Position numbers and translations under genes: made by a program. From Gavia stellata (taxonomy: Eukaryota > Chordata > Aves > Gaviiformes > Gaviidae), in the NCBI RefSeq assembly GCF_030936135.1, contig NW_026776913.1, positions 1,550,001 through 1,614,000 of the forward strand: a stretch of DNA of 64,000 bases, given 5' to 3'. Below the pieces are notes generated by a model that was not told the origin of the DNA, did no database searches, and saw nothing but the letters and a program-made list of their open reading frames with translations. Below are positions 31,967 to 44,165 of the stretch, one piece after another (the first letter of the stretch is position 1; every line of letters begins with the position of its first letter).

Positions 31967-32385
31967 TCATAGAAACATCAATTCATAGAATGGTTTAGGT
32001 TGGAAAAGACCTTTAAGATCATCAAGTCCAACCATAAACATAACCCTGCTAAGTCCACCACTAAACCATGTCCCTAAGCGCCTCATCCACACGTCTTTTA
32101 AAAACCTCCAGCTATCGTGACTCAACCACCTCCCGGGGCAGCCTGTTCCACTGTCTGACAACCTTCTCAGTGAAGAAATTTTTCCTAATATCCGCTCTAA
32201 GCATCCCCTGGCACAACTTGTGGCTGTTTCCTCTTCTCCTATCACTTGTCACTTGGGAGAAGAGACCAGCATCCACCTCTCTACAGGGGGACAATCACTT
32301 CCCTAGTCCTGCCGGCCACACTGTTTCTGATACAAGCCAGGATGCTCTTGGCCATCAGAGCAATGTTGGCCAACATATGAATGTT
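31967..32385 (-). mobile_element. CR1 3' part
   Basis: Minus-strand CR1. Its 3' terminus is at 31967-32030 (TAGGTTGGAAAAGACCTTTA), followed by the C-terminal RT region (encoded [19 protein letters not shown]). Truncated near 32385. Frames are broken. Confidence 0.85.
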
Positions 32386-33140
32386 CACTTTCCATAGGTA
32401 TTCAGAGAGATCCTTCTTGTGCTCGGGAGAGGCTGTCCTGCAAGGCCTATCAATTTTCCTGAGCTCCTTCCCCCTTCAGAGCTTCTTCCCATGGCACCAC
32501 CTGTATAAGTTCCCCCGTATATCAAAGTCTTCTCCTCTGGAGTCCACCAGCCTGTGCTCCGCTGCTGGCCTTCCTTTGACACCTGGGACCCCAATATTTC
32601 CTTGTTTGCCAGTACCGCCTCCAGGTGAGCATCCCCCTTGTTGTCCCTACCTGGCAGCTCTGTTAGGAACTTGTCCCAGGAGCCTCCAGGCTGCCGGCAT
32701 CCTGTCGCTTTGCCTGGCCAGGGAATGCCAGGGCACTTACAGTCCCCCACAGGAACCTGCTCCTTAACGTGGAGACTTCCTCGGCTTGCTGAGAGAGGAC
32801 TATTGCTGTTTCCTCTCCCTGACGAAGTAGGTTATGACTACCAAGACCATGTCACCCTTACTGACGTCTCTTCTCATTCTCACTCAGAGAAGCTGGCCCA
32901 ACCTGTTGCCCATCTCATAGAGGAGCTCCATATATCCTAGCTGCTCCTTCACACAGGGTGCTTCCCCCCAATACTTGTCCTCCCTGTCACCTTCTCCATC
33001 AGAGCCTGTATCCCTCCACTGCAGCACCCCAGCTCAGCAAGCTGTGCCACCACTTCTCATTTAATCGCAAACCATCACAGTAGAGTGACAAGTCCTGGGG
33101 CTTCAGCTCCTCCTGCCTGTGCTCCAGCTCTTCCTGGCCA
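32386..33140 (-). mobile_element. Decayed CR1/LINE endonuclease region
   Basis: Weak minus-strand similarity to a CR1-type ORF2 start: near 33000-33130 the reading contains a QEELE..., ...WW..., AAVEGYRL pattern, like the first endonuclease motifs of the fuller CR1s here. No intact frame. The call rests on these short motifs only. Confidence 0.4.
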
Positions 33141-33990
33141 TGCACATTTGGGCTGCAGCACCTCAGCTGTGGAGCGCAGACTTCTCCCAGGTAAACCTGA
33201 TCACTGGTCCTGACCATAAGAGCATTGTGCATCGAGCAGTTAGTGCTGTGCTGCGCTGTGCTGCGTGTACAGCGTGGCCTCCACACCTGTACTGTGCTGC
33301 AGAGATCCCTTGGGCACAGGACAACCTCAGCAGCTCCTTGTCACAGTGCAGCCTGCGGGCAGCTCCCACTCGGTACCGGCCATCACGGCACCTGCATGGC
33401 CTTGTCTCTGTCTGACAATGCAGCAGGAAGGTCTCCTGAGAACATCATTTCTGACTGACTGTGGAGAAGAGGAATAGAGTCATTTCCTCCTAAGAGAATA
33501 CAGTAAGAGTGTGATTGACCAAAACAGGAGACTGTCTTCTCTGGACGGGCTCTGCATGATGTGCTGCGCATGGCTGGGTGTCCCATCTGATGCTACACCA
33601 ACTAGGCATCCCATCACCTAACTGGATCAAAGATTACCCATACTATTTTCTCCTTCTAATCCTCGACCTAACTGCATTTAAATGATACCTCACAGAGTCT
33701 GAGTACCTTCCTTACTGGGATCATCTTGGACCAGGATCTACTGGTGAAGAACTCTCCCAGCACACTTGGATGCAGCCCCTACAGTCCAATGGACTGGTAG
33801 GTGTGCAGTTTGCTCAGGTAACCCCTGGCTTCATCCCCATTCACAGCTGGTTGTTCTCCTCCAGAGCCCTGCCTCAAAGCACAAAGGCCTGGGAGACCTT
33901 GCTGGTGGAAACTGAGGCAAAGGGGACACAGAGCATCTCAGATCTGTCTACACCTACTCTTACTAAACTTAGCAGTGGTTCCACACTCTC
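33141..33990. other. Unassigned
   Basis: No gene or known repeat recognised. Homology to the OR-B flank (reverse complement) starts near 34000. Confidence 0.3.
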
Positions 33991-35685
33991 TCAGTCTCTT
34001 CCTTAACTCTTCCTGAAGTAGCAACTGGTCATCTTGGTGCCCTTGAATTCCCTGTTGAGTGTCAATTGAGTTTTGATATGGACCATTGCTGTGCTTGGAG
34101 GATGTGGTCTTTGAAGACAAGATGTGTGCAAGCACAGTGAGAAAAGGATTGTTCTGTTCCTGGACTGTATCATCAAGGGAGTGAATAAAGATCCCTGTGT
34201 GATGTGCTTTGTGTTCACGCAATGCCTGCAGCTATTGGGCAGAGAAGGGACAGACGTTGCCTCTCTGATGACATCTGACGACCAATACCTCTGAGTGATG
34301 GCAACAGCAATGGCACACAGCCACCAAATTGCATTGTCTGCAATGCCGCCTGCGGTGTCTGTCACACACCCACCCTGAATGGGAATTGCTTTCCTGGTGG
34401 TCCTGTGATTTTCTTGCCAGCCCTGGCATCTCATGTAGCTCTGTGGGCCTGGATTTGAACATTACATTGAGCAGCTGCCTTGAATTCTGTACCACAATTT
34501 GGGGATGAACACGAGACAGCTGCCAATACAGTCAGTGAAGGTCTAGTAAATCCAACACCTGGATAAGAGGAAGAAAGAGACTGAGCTCTCCCTGTGGCAT
34601 ATGACTCCATTCCATCCTATGACTATCTCTATAGGCTGACCTGAACATAACGAGTAGGGACAGGTTCAGTTGCCCTTAATTTGGGCAGCAGCTGTCCTTT
34701 CAGTTGGCCAAAGGAAATTCCCAAGAGCCTCCAAGAAGATGCCCCAGATGTTGGCCTGTCTCTACATCAGCCTGCACGTATCTTCAATCTGTCTCTATTA
34801 GCGGCACATATCTTTGACCACCTCTGGCACCGCAGATGTCACCAGACAACTGCATCTGAACAGCTCACTCCTGGCCTCCAGCTCCATTAATTACCATGGG
34901 AGCTGAGAGCAGGAGCTCACATGGAGGTGCCTATTGTGTGTCCACCTGAAGGGGGGCAGGAGGAATCCCACCTGCTGTGGGTCTGTGGTGTGCATGGGAG
35001 GGAGCTGAGTGCCCTTCCAGCCCCAGCACTCCAAACCCAGGATGAGATGCCTTGTCGGGCTCAGCTGCATCCCTTCCCTCAGCAGGGGTAAAGGAGATCC
35101 CTGCCTGTCCCTGTCTGGCTGTCCTGTCTAAAGATGGGCCAAGAAAAGTTGATATTTGGGCGTGACTCTGTCTGTCAGCAGGGAAATGACAGTGCTGGGA
35201 AGAAGTGTCTCTCCCCAGCTGTGGGAGGGAACCTCAGTGATTGCTCCAGCCTGTTTCACAGCAGGTTCCCCTGGAGCCCCAGGGACCCCTGGGGGGAGCC
35301 CCGAGGGGCAGAGAAAGTGCCGCCTTGGGCTGCTCCTCTGCTGCTGAGCTGTGCCGGGCTCCTGGGATGGAGGGAGCTCAGGGCAAGCGGGCAGCACTGA
35401 GGAGAGACAGCTCTGCCCAGGAGCAGCTCCTCTGCAGAGCGCAGCAGGGCTGAGGGCACTGCCTGCAGGCACCGAGGGGAGAGGATCAAGGCAGAGAGAG
35501 GTTAAAGGCAGTCTGGGGTGGGAGGACAGAGGCGAGCTCACTGGAGGAGAAATCTTCACAGCCCTTGACACGGTAAGTCTCTGGGTGTGGGGCAATTTAG
35601 GTACAGTTCACGGACAGATCTCCTAATGCTGGTACATCCCACAAACTATGAGACCTTTCAGGAAGAACTGCAACAGGTTCTCCAG
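33991..35685. other. Distal flank of OR-C (inverted copy)
   Basis: Non-coding. 34000-34230 and 34690-34900 are reverse-complement homologues of OR-B flank sequence (22350-22560, 21560-21780). 35130-35630 is the reverse complement of the A/D flank (3400-3600, 51600-52080). Confidence 0.5.
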
Positions 35686-35934
35686 TGTAGAGGAGGAGGA
35701 GGTGCCCCAGAGCAGGGCTTCCCTGCTGCACCATCAGAGGGACAGGGCATGAGGGCTGCCTTCTGCCAGGGACGGCTGCAGGGTGTGAAGGTGGGTGTGC
35801 AGCCAGGGGTGCCCAGGGATGTCCTTCCGAGCAGGGTCCCTGCACCCCCGGGGCTGGGTGCTGGGGCAGGGACTCTGCCGCCTGCCAGGGTCAGCACTCA
35901 GCCTGCCCGGGGAGCTCCCCACGGCGCTGTGGGG
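35686..35934 (+). promoter_or_regulatory. Conserved upstream block, copy C
   Basis: Reverse complement of copies A, B, D and E, so its orientation relative to its OR is unchanged. About 1.57-1.8 kb upstream of the OR-C ATG. One substitution unique to this copy is visible at 35819; the rest of the core is the same. Confidence 0.45.
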
Positions 35935-37500
35935 AGAAGCTGGGGGTGGAAGGAGAGACCAGTGCAATGGCAGGGTGCTTCTGCTGTTGAGAGGGTGCTG
36001 TGTGGGTCAGGGCTGCTCACAGCTCCACATCACTGCAGGATCTTCCCAGGAGACTTTTCAGGAAGCACAGCAAGGCAGGGGCTGCCTGAAAGGGAAGGAT
36101 CCTGGTCTTTCACTCTTCTCCTCTGGGTTGTCTGGGTGGGCGATGGCACATAGAAATTAATCTCTCATTTCCGGAGGAGGCACTGAAATTCCAAGTCTGT
36201 TCCTCTTAGAGGTGAATAAAGCGGGGAGTATTGGAAATCACCATGCCGTGGTTACAGACAGCATCAGTGTCACTTTTCCAGCCTCGCCAGGGCTGGTCTG
36301 ATGTTCCCCTCAGAGCCTGCACACCCAGAGATGCCCCTGGGCAGTGTCCTGCTGCAGGGAGGGCTCTGCAGGGCAGAGCTGAGCAGGCAGCGGGTGGGAT
36401 GGGCTGTGTGAGCACTGCCAGGGAGGAGACACAGGGGACAGAGAACCAGCTCCTGGCAGGGACAGCTGCAGGCAGCAGAGACAGGGACGGGGTTGGGAGG
36501 ACACTGCAAACAAGCACAGGGGGAGGGTGCGCTCAGGCAGCTCTCTTTCTGTGTTTCCCTGCAGATGTCTGCTGGGCACTGTCTGCGGGGCAATGAGCTG
36601 ACTCTCTCTGTAGAACCTCCCATCTGAGGGACCCCCGAGTCTCTGCTTTGCCCGTCCTGCAGGGCTTGCAAGCTGCCCCCCAGAAAGGCGCAGCTCTGCT
36701 GTGGGATCCTCGGGAGTGCGGAGCCTTTCCTTGGGGGTCGGCACTCTCCTCGCAGAGGCAGTTGCTTCTCTCTGGGAGGGGTCGTGTCCTGCCCTCTCCA
36801 TCACACCTCCACCTCTGGGCTGGGCTGGAGAAGAGTTTTCAGAGCTGTCCTTTGAAACAGGACTCCTCTGGTCTCATCAGAGTTCAGGTTTAGCATTTTT
36901 TTTTAAAAGAGTAATTTGTGTGTGAAGTCCTCTTCAAGGCAGCACAAGTGAAAGCACAGGGCAGATGGGAAAAGGGCTGATGGACACTGCAGCTCTCCTG
37001 ACTCTGCATTAAATTACAAAGAGCTGAGCCATTTTGCCTGTCCCATCTCAAGACACTTCACATTTTCAGTCATAAAAATGAGGATTTCTACCCCTAAAAA
37101 TAACACCCGCCAGATGTGATTGTGGAAAAGAAAAAACACAGACAAAATTATTAAAAAGAGATGCTGAGCCTCTCTTCCACAGTCCATGTTCTTCCGAGTC
37201 ATGAGTGCAGATATTGAACTTTTCAATGAAAGGTACATTATATCTGACATCTGAAATCTGTGAACATCGGAGCTGTCCCATCCAGCTCCCATGTACCCCC
37301 TGCAGCAGAGCAAAGCTGTCTCCTCAGCAGCACCCGGGCAGAGGTCCTGCTCCTCACAGCACACTCAGCCAGCACAAACTAGAGAAAGGAAATGCATTCC
37401 AACTGGGGGGGATTGCTATGAAAATTTGAGTGGCTTTTCTGTCCTAATTTTTTCCTGTCTTTTCCTTCTTTGGACAGAGCCCCAGACCAAGAAACAGCCA
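35935..37500 (+). other. 5' flank of OR-C
   Basis: Non-coding. Very similar to 1605-3055 and 49843-51295 (reverse complement). The splice acceptor (CTTTGGACAG) ends at 37477, 24 bases before the ATG. Confidence 0.6.
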
Positions 37501-38436
37501 ATGTCCAACAGCAGCTCCATCACCCAGTTCCTCCTCCTGGCATTCACAGACACACGGGAGCTGCAGCTCTTGCACTTCTGCCTCTTCCTGGGCATCTACC
37601 TGGCTGCCCTCCTGGGCAATGGCCTCATCATCACCGCCATAGCCTGCGACCACCACCTCCACAGCCCCATGTACTTCTTCCTCCTCAACCTCTCACTGCT
37701 TGACCTGGGCTCCATCTCCACCACTGTCCCCAAAGCCATGGCCAATTCCCTCTGGGACACCAGGGCCATTTCCTATGCAGCATGTGCTGCCCAGGTCTTT
37801 CTGTTTGTCCTTTTCATGTCAGCAGAGTTTTATCTTCTCACCATCATGGCCTATGACCGCTACATTGCCATCTGCAAACCCCTGCACTACGGGACCCTCC
37901 TGGGCAGCACAGCTTGTGTCCACATGGCAGCAGGTGCCTGGGGCAGTGGGTTGCTCAATGCTGTGCTGCACACAGCCAATACATTTTCACTACCACTCTG
38001 CCAAGGCAATCTTGTAAACCAGTTCTTTTGTGAAATTCCCCAGATCCTCAAGTTCTCCTGCTCAGACGCCTACCTCAGGGAGGTTGGGCTTATTGTGGTT
38101 AGTGCTTGTTTTGGTTTTGGGTGTTTTGTTTTCATTGTGCTGTCCTATGTGCAGATCTTGAGGGCTGTGCTGAGGATCCCCTCTGAGCAGGGACGGCACA
38201 AAGCCTTTTCCATGTGCCTCCCTCACCTGGCCGTTGCCTCCCTGTTCCTCAGCACCATCGTGTTTTCCTACCTGAAGCCCCCCTCCATCTCCTCCCCATC
38301 CCTGGACCTTGTGATGGCGGTTCTGTACTCGGTGATGCCTCCAGCAGTGAACCCCCTCATCTACAGCATGAGGAACCAGGAGCTGAAGGAGGCCCTATGG
38401 AAACCGATCCAATGGACATTTCTCCATCAACAATAA
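37501..38436 (+). CDS. Olfactory receptor, OR14 type (OR-C)
   Basis: A 311-residue odorant receptor, the only intact one on the plus strand. It starts at the shared MSNSSS ATG (37501), just downstream of the acceptor ending at 37477; the open frame from 37291 crosses that acceptor and is rejected as coding. Landmarks: sequon at N3, GN at 39-40, HSPMYFFLLNLS, MAYDRYIAICKPLHY, EC2 cysteines, KAFSMCLPHL (Met in place of the usual Thr), NPLIYSMRN. Standard C-terminus (...WTFLHQQ). TM3 is like A/D and the TM6 region like B. Intact; ligand unknown. Confidence 0.93.
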   Translation: MSNSSSITQFLLLAFTDTRELQLLHFCLFLGIYLAALLGNGLIITAIACDHHLHSPMYFFLLNLSLLDLGSISTTVPKAMANSLWDTRAISYAACAAQVFLFVLFMSAEFYLLTIMAYDRYIAICKPLHYGTLLGSTACVHMAAGAWGSGLLNAVLHTANTFSLPLCQGNLVNQFFCEIPQILKFSCSDAYLREVGLIVVSACFGFGCFVFIVLSYVQILRAVLRIPSEQGRHKAFSMCLPHLAVASLFLSTIVFSYLKPPSISSPSLDLVMAVLYSVMPPAVNPLIYSMRNQELKEALWKPIQWTFLHQQ

Positions 38437-38634
38437 CCTGCCTCCCCTTCTCTGCGGAGTGCCCAGAGATTCTCTTAGCCCAGGACTGTGCTTTTTGTTT
38501 CTCTGATTATCATACCTGGTAGTAATTGCTGGGGTTCATACCACTGCTCTTGCGGCTTGTTCCTGTTGTGTCTGACCCTTTCACCAATGTGTTGAACACT
38601 GTGTCACGTCTGGCCTCTCTAATAGCATCTCTGA

Positions 38635-38640
38635 AATAAA
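38635..38640 (+). terminator. Poly(A) signal of OR-C
   Basis: AATAAA about 200 bases past the OR-C stop, followed by ordinary sequence. Position is comparable to the signals of the other ORs. Confidence 0.5.
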
Positions 38641-40164
38641 AGGCAGTCTCCTGAGTGCAGTGCCTGACGGCTGAGCTTTCCTTGTAAAGCTCCTGCCAAC
38701 AACACTCCAAAGGAATTGGACTTTTCAAAGTTTTCTCCTTCTGTTCTCACTGTGTTTGGGGCCATAATCTCAAGTCACACCTGGGACACTAAGAACTTGT
38801 CTGAAAACCACCTTCCTGGTGTCCAGAGGCAGTGGAGATGGTGCGTGAGCTCCCAGTCCCCTTCCTCCGGCTGCCAGAGGTATGACAGGGCTGATAGCAG
38901 ATGTCAGTGCCTCTGGAAAGGAATGTGGAGGGCTCAGGAGAGGACAGGCACTCTCCATGTGCCCGGGGGTGGGCTGTGAATGGAGACTCAGAAGGTGAAA
39001 CCCCCTCAGAGGTGCTGGGGAGCAGGGCTGGCAGGGAGCAGAGCGGGGCACTTTTCCATGTCTGCCCACACACCCCAGCCCTGGGGAGGGGCCTTTCTTG
39101 CGTGGCCAGCTCCGTCCTCCTGCTGGGCTCAGGGTACTGGGGCATGGCCAGCTCTGCCCAGCCTCTCACCTGGGCCAGACCCCCGGATCCCACAGCAGGG
39201 CTGTCTGCTGATGGTCCCATGGGACACGACGGAGGTTGTGCAGGGGCAGGCAGTGGTGGGGGGCTGCACATAGGGGGCTGCTGGGGGAGCAGGCACAGAG
39301 GACTGCTGTGTGGACTGTGTCGGGGGAGTGTTTCCCTGTCCTTTGATGCTCTCTGGTCCATGCAGCGCCTGCACTGTGGGGCTCTGGGACCATGTGGGGA
39401 CCACTCAGCTGCAAAGGTCTCATCTTCTTGTCCCACAGTCCCCAGCTCGGTGTCAGCCGACGGGCACTGCCACGGGGCCTCTGTGCTGGGTGTAGGGTGT
39501 CTCCTCGTGCCCTGCTCTGATCCCATGCAGGCACCTGCAGTGCATGTCTTTGCTTGTAGCTGACCACCATGGCCCGCCTGCATGCTCCCAGGACATCCTG
39601 ACCAGGCTGTCCTTGGAGATGGGTTGTGATGGTGGCTGAGGTGAGCAGCTCTGGTGCAGGCATGATCTGCAGAGGAGCACTCCAGCACTGTACAGGGTAT
39701 AGAGTGTACAGGGGCTTTCCTGAACCAGGGACACCTCAGGGGAGTGGAGAGACCCATCAGGAGCCAGCAGCTAACATGACAGTGGCCAACGAGACCTGGG
39801 TAGGGCCAGGAGCAATGGTGGCCAAGCCCCGACATGTATAAAATAAAACCCTAGGGAGTGCCATGAGCAGGGCGGACAAATGGGGTGTGGTGCATCAGAA
39901 AGGGCATGGCGCAGCAGTTTGCGGGGAAGTTCATGTGGAAGGGTGTGCAGGAAGGGCGCTGTAACTCCACTGGCTTGACCAGGGAGATATGGTATCTACC
40001 CAGCAGAACGCCATGGCCTCTCTAAACTCTGCATCCACTGTGACTGTCGAGTCTTTGCAGAGCTCCATTGGGAACATGCTGGAAACACACCCTACCTTTC
40101 CTGGAACAAGCCTGTCAGGCAGACCGGACACATCATATGGAGGATTCCCTATCCTCTCTCCACC
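38641..40164. other. GC-rich unassigned region
   Basis: Non-coding by my reading. 38900-39650 is GC-rich and leaves long open frames on both strands at once (348 codons minus, 220 codons plus), the mark of low stop-codon frequency rather than a gene. No domain is recognisable. Confidence 0.4.
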
Positions 40165-41294
40165 TAGCTGAACGCAGTCACTCAAGGGATAGGGGGAAAC
40201 GGCGACAGGTTCCTGCCTGGCACAACAGACGCATCTCCTCCATCACTACCCCACCTTCCCAGGTGTCCTTGCACAACAGGTACGAGAATCTGCAAGTGGA
40301 ACCCAATAATGACGAGGACGATGGTTGATCTAGGTTGGAGGTGTCCCCAAGGTTAAGTCAGACTACTCCCTGCGTCAAAACCACTTCCATAAAGAGAAAA
40401 AGATGGGCCACTGTCATAGGAGACTCTCTCCTGAGGGGAACAGAAGGCCCAACATCCAGACTGGACCCACTTCTTAGGGAAGTCTGCTGCCTCCCTAGGG
40501 TCTGCGTTAAAGATATGATGGGAAAACTTCCTACCCTGGTACAGCCCTCGCATTATTATCCATTCTTGCTTTTTCATGTCAGCAGCAATGAATCACAGAA
40601 TCACAGAATCACTAAGGTTGGAAAAGACCTGTAAGATGATCAGGTCCAACCACCACCCCAACACCACCATGCCCACTAAACCATGTCCCGCAGTGCCACA
40701 TCCACAGGTTCCTTGAACCCCTCCAGTGCTGGTGACTCCATCACCTCCCTGGGCAGCCTGTTCTAATAAGTTGCAATAAGAAGTCCAAGGGCAATCAAGA
40801 GAGAATTTAGGGCCTTGGGACGACTGGTTAAGGGATCAGGAGCACAAGTATTGCTCTCCTCTGTCCTTCCAGTTGCAGGAAATGATGAAGAAAGAAACAG
40901 GACGAGCCAGCAGAACAATACCTGGCTCTGAGCCTGGTGTCACCAGCAGAATTTGGGGATTTTTGATCATGAGTCGATCTACACAACACCAGGCCTGCTG
41001 GCAACAGATGGGGTACACCTGTCCCAGAAGAGGAAAAGAATCTTTGCAGAGGAGCTAGCAGGGCTCCTTGAAAGAGCTTTAAATTGGATTTGAAGGGGGA
41101 AAGGGATAAAACCAGGCTCACCAGAGACAAACCTGGGGGTGGCACACCAATGTTGGAGGGACGCTGTGCTAGCGAGGTCCTTCAGTCTGCTCCACGATGT
41201 GCTGAGTACAATGGAGCACATTTGAAGTGTGTTTATACTAATGCGTGCAGCATGCAAAATAAACGAGAGGAACTAGAAGCTTTGGCCCAGTACA
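40165..41294 (+). mobile_element. CR1 ORF1 and start of ORF2
   Basis: Plus-strand CR1. It encodes the ORF1 C-terminal part: LHNRYENLQVEPNNDEDDG, one in-frame TGA at 40326-40328, then an SGNH-type esterase start (VIGDSLLRGTEGP). It resumes after a nested insertion with a stretch like KREFRALGRLV, and ends with the beginning of the endonuclease ORF (CSMQNKREELEALAQ) near 41245-41290. It is cut there by another CR1. No active protein. Confidence 0.8.
40592..40772 (-). mobile_element. Nested CR1 3'-end insertion
   Basis: A 180-base minus-strand CR1 tail (AATCACAGAATCACTAAGG...) inside the esterase-encoding part of the CR1 around it. Flanks are GCAATGA (40585-40591) and GCAATAA (40773-40779), a likely 7-base target duplication with one change. 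The host CR1 reading continues on both sides. Confidence 0.8.
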
Positions 41295-43175
41295 GCCGAG
41301 GGTGCCCCCAACCTTCATGTCCCTCACCAGTCACTCTTTGTTTGTCAGTACTAGGTCCAGTAGAACACCTCTCCTTGTTGGCTCCTCCACCAGTTATCAT
41401 CAATACACTGGGGGAACCTCCCGGACTGTAAATGCCTGGCTGTGAAGCCTTCCCAGCAGGTATCAGGGTGAGTGAAATCTCGCAGGAGAACTGAGACCTG
41501 TGATGGTGGGATGACTCTCAGCTCTCTGTAGAAGGCCTCATCATTTTCCCCACCCTGATCAGGTTGCCTGTAATCAACACCCACAACAGCATCTCTCATG
41601 TCAGCCTGCCCCTTAATCCTTACCTACAAGCTCTCAACTCGCTCTTCATCTGCCCCCAGGGAGAGCTCGATACATTCCAGTTGCTCTCTCCACATAAAGA
41701 GCAACTCCACCACCTCCCCTTGCTGGCCTATCTTTCCTAAAAAGAACACAGCCATCCATGACAACATTCCAGTCATGTGAGCTATCCCACCATGTCTCAG
41801 TCATTGCAATGAGATCATGGCCCTGCGACCGCACACAGATCTCCAATTCTTCCTGTTTATTCTCCATGCTGCTCATTCTGGGCGTCACCTCAAAGCACCA
41901 GGAGGAAAAGAAGGTTATCAGAAGTAGTCAACATGGATTCACCAAGAAAAGTCATGTCTGACCAATCTGATAGCCTCCTACGATGACATGTCTGGATGGA
42001 TAGATGCGGGGAGGGCAGTGGATGTTGTCTGCCTTGGCCTCAGCAAGGCTTTCGACACCGTCTCCCACATCATCCTCAGAGGCAAGCGTAGGAAGTGTGA
42101 TGGAATGGACAGTGGGGTGGATTTGGAACTGGCTGATAGATAGAGCTCTGAGGGTTGTGATTAGTGGCCCAGAGTCTAGTTGGAGGTCTGTCACAAGTGG
42201 CGTTCCTCAGGGGTCAGTACTGGGTCCAGTCCTGTTCAATATATTCAGCAATGACCTGGATGAAGGGATAGAGGGTGCCCTCAGCAAGTTTGCTGATGAC
42301 ACAAAACTGGGAGCAGTGGTGGATACGGCGGAAGGCTGAGCTGCCATTCAGTTTCACCTGGACAGGCTGGAGAGTTGGGCAGAGAGGAACCTGATGAAAT
42401 TCAGCAAAGGCAAGTGTAGGGCACTGCACCGGGGGCGGAATAACCCCCTGCATCAGCATAGGTTAGGGGCTGACCTGCTGGAGAGCAGCTCTGTGGAAAG
42501 GGACCTGGGAGTCCTGGGGGACAACAGGATGACCACGAGCCACCAATGTGCCCTTGGGGCCAAGGAGGCCAATGGCATCCTGGGCTGCATCCAGAAGAGT
42601 GTGGCTAGGAGGGCGAGGGAGGTTATCCTTCCCCTCTACTCTGCCCTGCTGAGGCCGCATCTGGAGTGCTGTGTCCTGTTCTGGGCTCCCCGGTTCAAGA
42701 AGGACAGGGAACTGCTGGAGAGGGTCCAGCAAAGGGCTACGAAGATGATTAGGGGAGTGGAACAGCTTTCTTAGGAGGAAAGGCTGAGGGACTTGGGTCT
42801 TTCTAGTCTGGAGAAGAGAAGACTGAGGGGGATCTTATCAATGCTTAGAAATAGTTAAGGGGTGGGTGCCAGGAGGATGGGAACAGTCTTTTTTCAGTGG
42901 TGCCCAGTGACAGGACAAGAGGTAATGGGCACAAACATGGTCATAGGAAGTTCCGTCTACACATGAGGAGGAACTTCTTTCCTTTGAGGGTGTCAGAGCC
43001 CTGGAACAAGCTGCCCAGAGAGGTTTTGGAGTCTCCTTCTCTGGAGATATTCAAAACTCACGTGGAAGCATTCCTGTGCAACCTGCTGTAGGTGAACCTC
43101 CTCTGGTGGGGGGGTTGGACTAGATGATCTCCAGAGGTCCCTTGCAACCCCTCTCATTCTGTGATTCTGTGATTT
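41295..43175 (+). mobile_element. CR1 with inverted 5' part (twin-priming structure)
   Basis: 41295-41886 carries the endonuclease on the minus strand (NKQEELEICVRSQGHDLI, TETWWDSSHDW). 41887-43175 carries RT and the 3' end on the plus strand (FADDTKL at 42289-42309, catalytic aspartates kept; then [15 protein letters not shown]). The right end of the inverted part is the endonuclease start and the left end is its later part, as twin priming produces. Frames are broken (stop near 42339, another near 42774). The 3' end is the TGATTCTGTGATT repeat at 43160-43175. Confidence 0.85.
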
Positions 43176-43609
43176 TCTTGGTGGATCCTTATCCCCTTCT
43201 GCAAGAGGGTGGGGAAAACTCTAGTCAGGTCCATGTTGAAGCTGTTTCTGTGTTGGAGGCAGTGAATGGATTTCTTTTGTCCCTGTCCACCAAATGCAGT
43301 GTTGGCTGTGAGTGAGGCTGTTGCAGTGGTCAGGAGGGTATTTTTGCCCTCACAGAGATGACAGTCCCTCCTGTCCATGCAGGACTCAACTTGCGAATCC
43401 CCAGCAGAAGGTTTCTTTAGCAGCGTTGTGCCCGCTTTCTCCCAGTTCTGAGCTCCTTGGCCCCTTGGGGAGGCAGGAGGAGGGCAGGGCCTGTGGGAAC
43501 CGGAGTCAGAGGCCAGTAGAGGACAGAGGCCAGCAAGAGGTCACTTCTTCCTGAGACCCCGTACGCAGCGCGGTGTTGTGTATATGTGTTCTGAGCGGTG
43601 CTGAGGAGG
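43176..43609. other. Unassigned
   Basis: No gene recognised between the CR1 3' end and the minisatellite. Confidence 0.3.
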
Positions 43610-44165
43610 GGGGATAATGCCTGCTGTGCTGTGTGTGCATCTGTAATGGTGTTGGTATCTGCATGGGGGTGTGTGATGCTATGGATATCTGCAATGGGAT
43701 CAGTATCTGCAATGGCCTCTGCATCTGCAGTGGGAAAGAATCTGTCAGGGCATCTGCAAAGGTATCTGCATCTGGAATGCTGTGTGTGCAACTGTCCTGT
43801 CAGCTACAGCTCTCCAATGCAGCCATCACTGCGGATGGAGATACCATTGTGGATAACATTGCCAATGCTGGTGCAGATGCCACTGGAGTTGGAAATACAG
43901 TTTCAGATGCAATTGCTGATGGAGATGCTATTGAGGATGCAGGTGCCATTGCAGATACCATTGCAGATGCAGACACCATTGGAGATGCAGGTGCCTTTGA
44001 AGATTCTTTTGAAGGTACCGGCACCGATGCCACTGGAGATGCCACTGCAGATGCAGATACCATTACAGACACCACCGGAGACGCAGGTGCTGTGTCAAAC
44101 AGCATTGCAGCTGCAGATACCACAGCAGATGGCATTGAAGGTGCTAGTATGATTTCCAATGCAAC
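43610..44165 (+). repeat. Hexamer-phased minisatellite, copy 2, with orientation switch
   Basis: First part (about 43640-43780): ATCTGCAATGGT-type units. Second part (about 43830-44150): the reverse complement, ACCATTGCAGAT-type units such as GCAGATACCATTGCAGATGC. Because the unit is a multiple of three, a 183-codon frame (43633-44184) stays open: Cys/Gly/Ile-rich first, then Ala/Asp/Thr/Ile-rich. I read this as a repeat artefact, not a gene. Confidence 0.75.

Noticed and set aside
38789-39835. 348-codon minus-strand ORF overlapping a 220-codon plus-strand ORF
   Set aside because: GC-rich region with few stop codons on either strand, no domain, composition rich in Pro/Ser/Cys/His; looks like chance.
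43610-44165. CRISPR-like array
   Set aside because: Units are contiguous, 6-18 bases, with no unique spacers, and the context is a bird genome.
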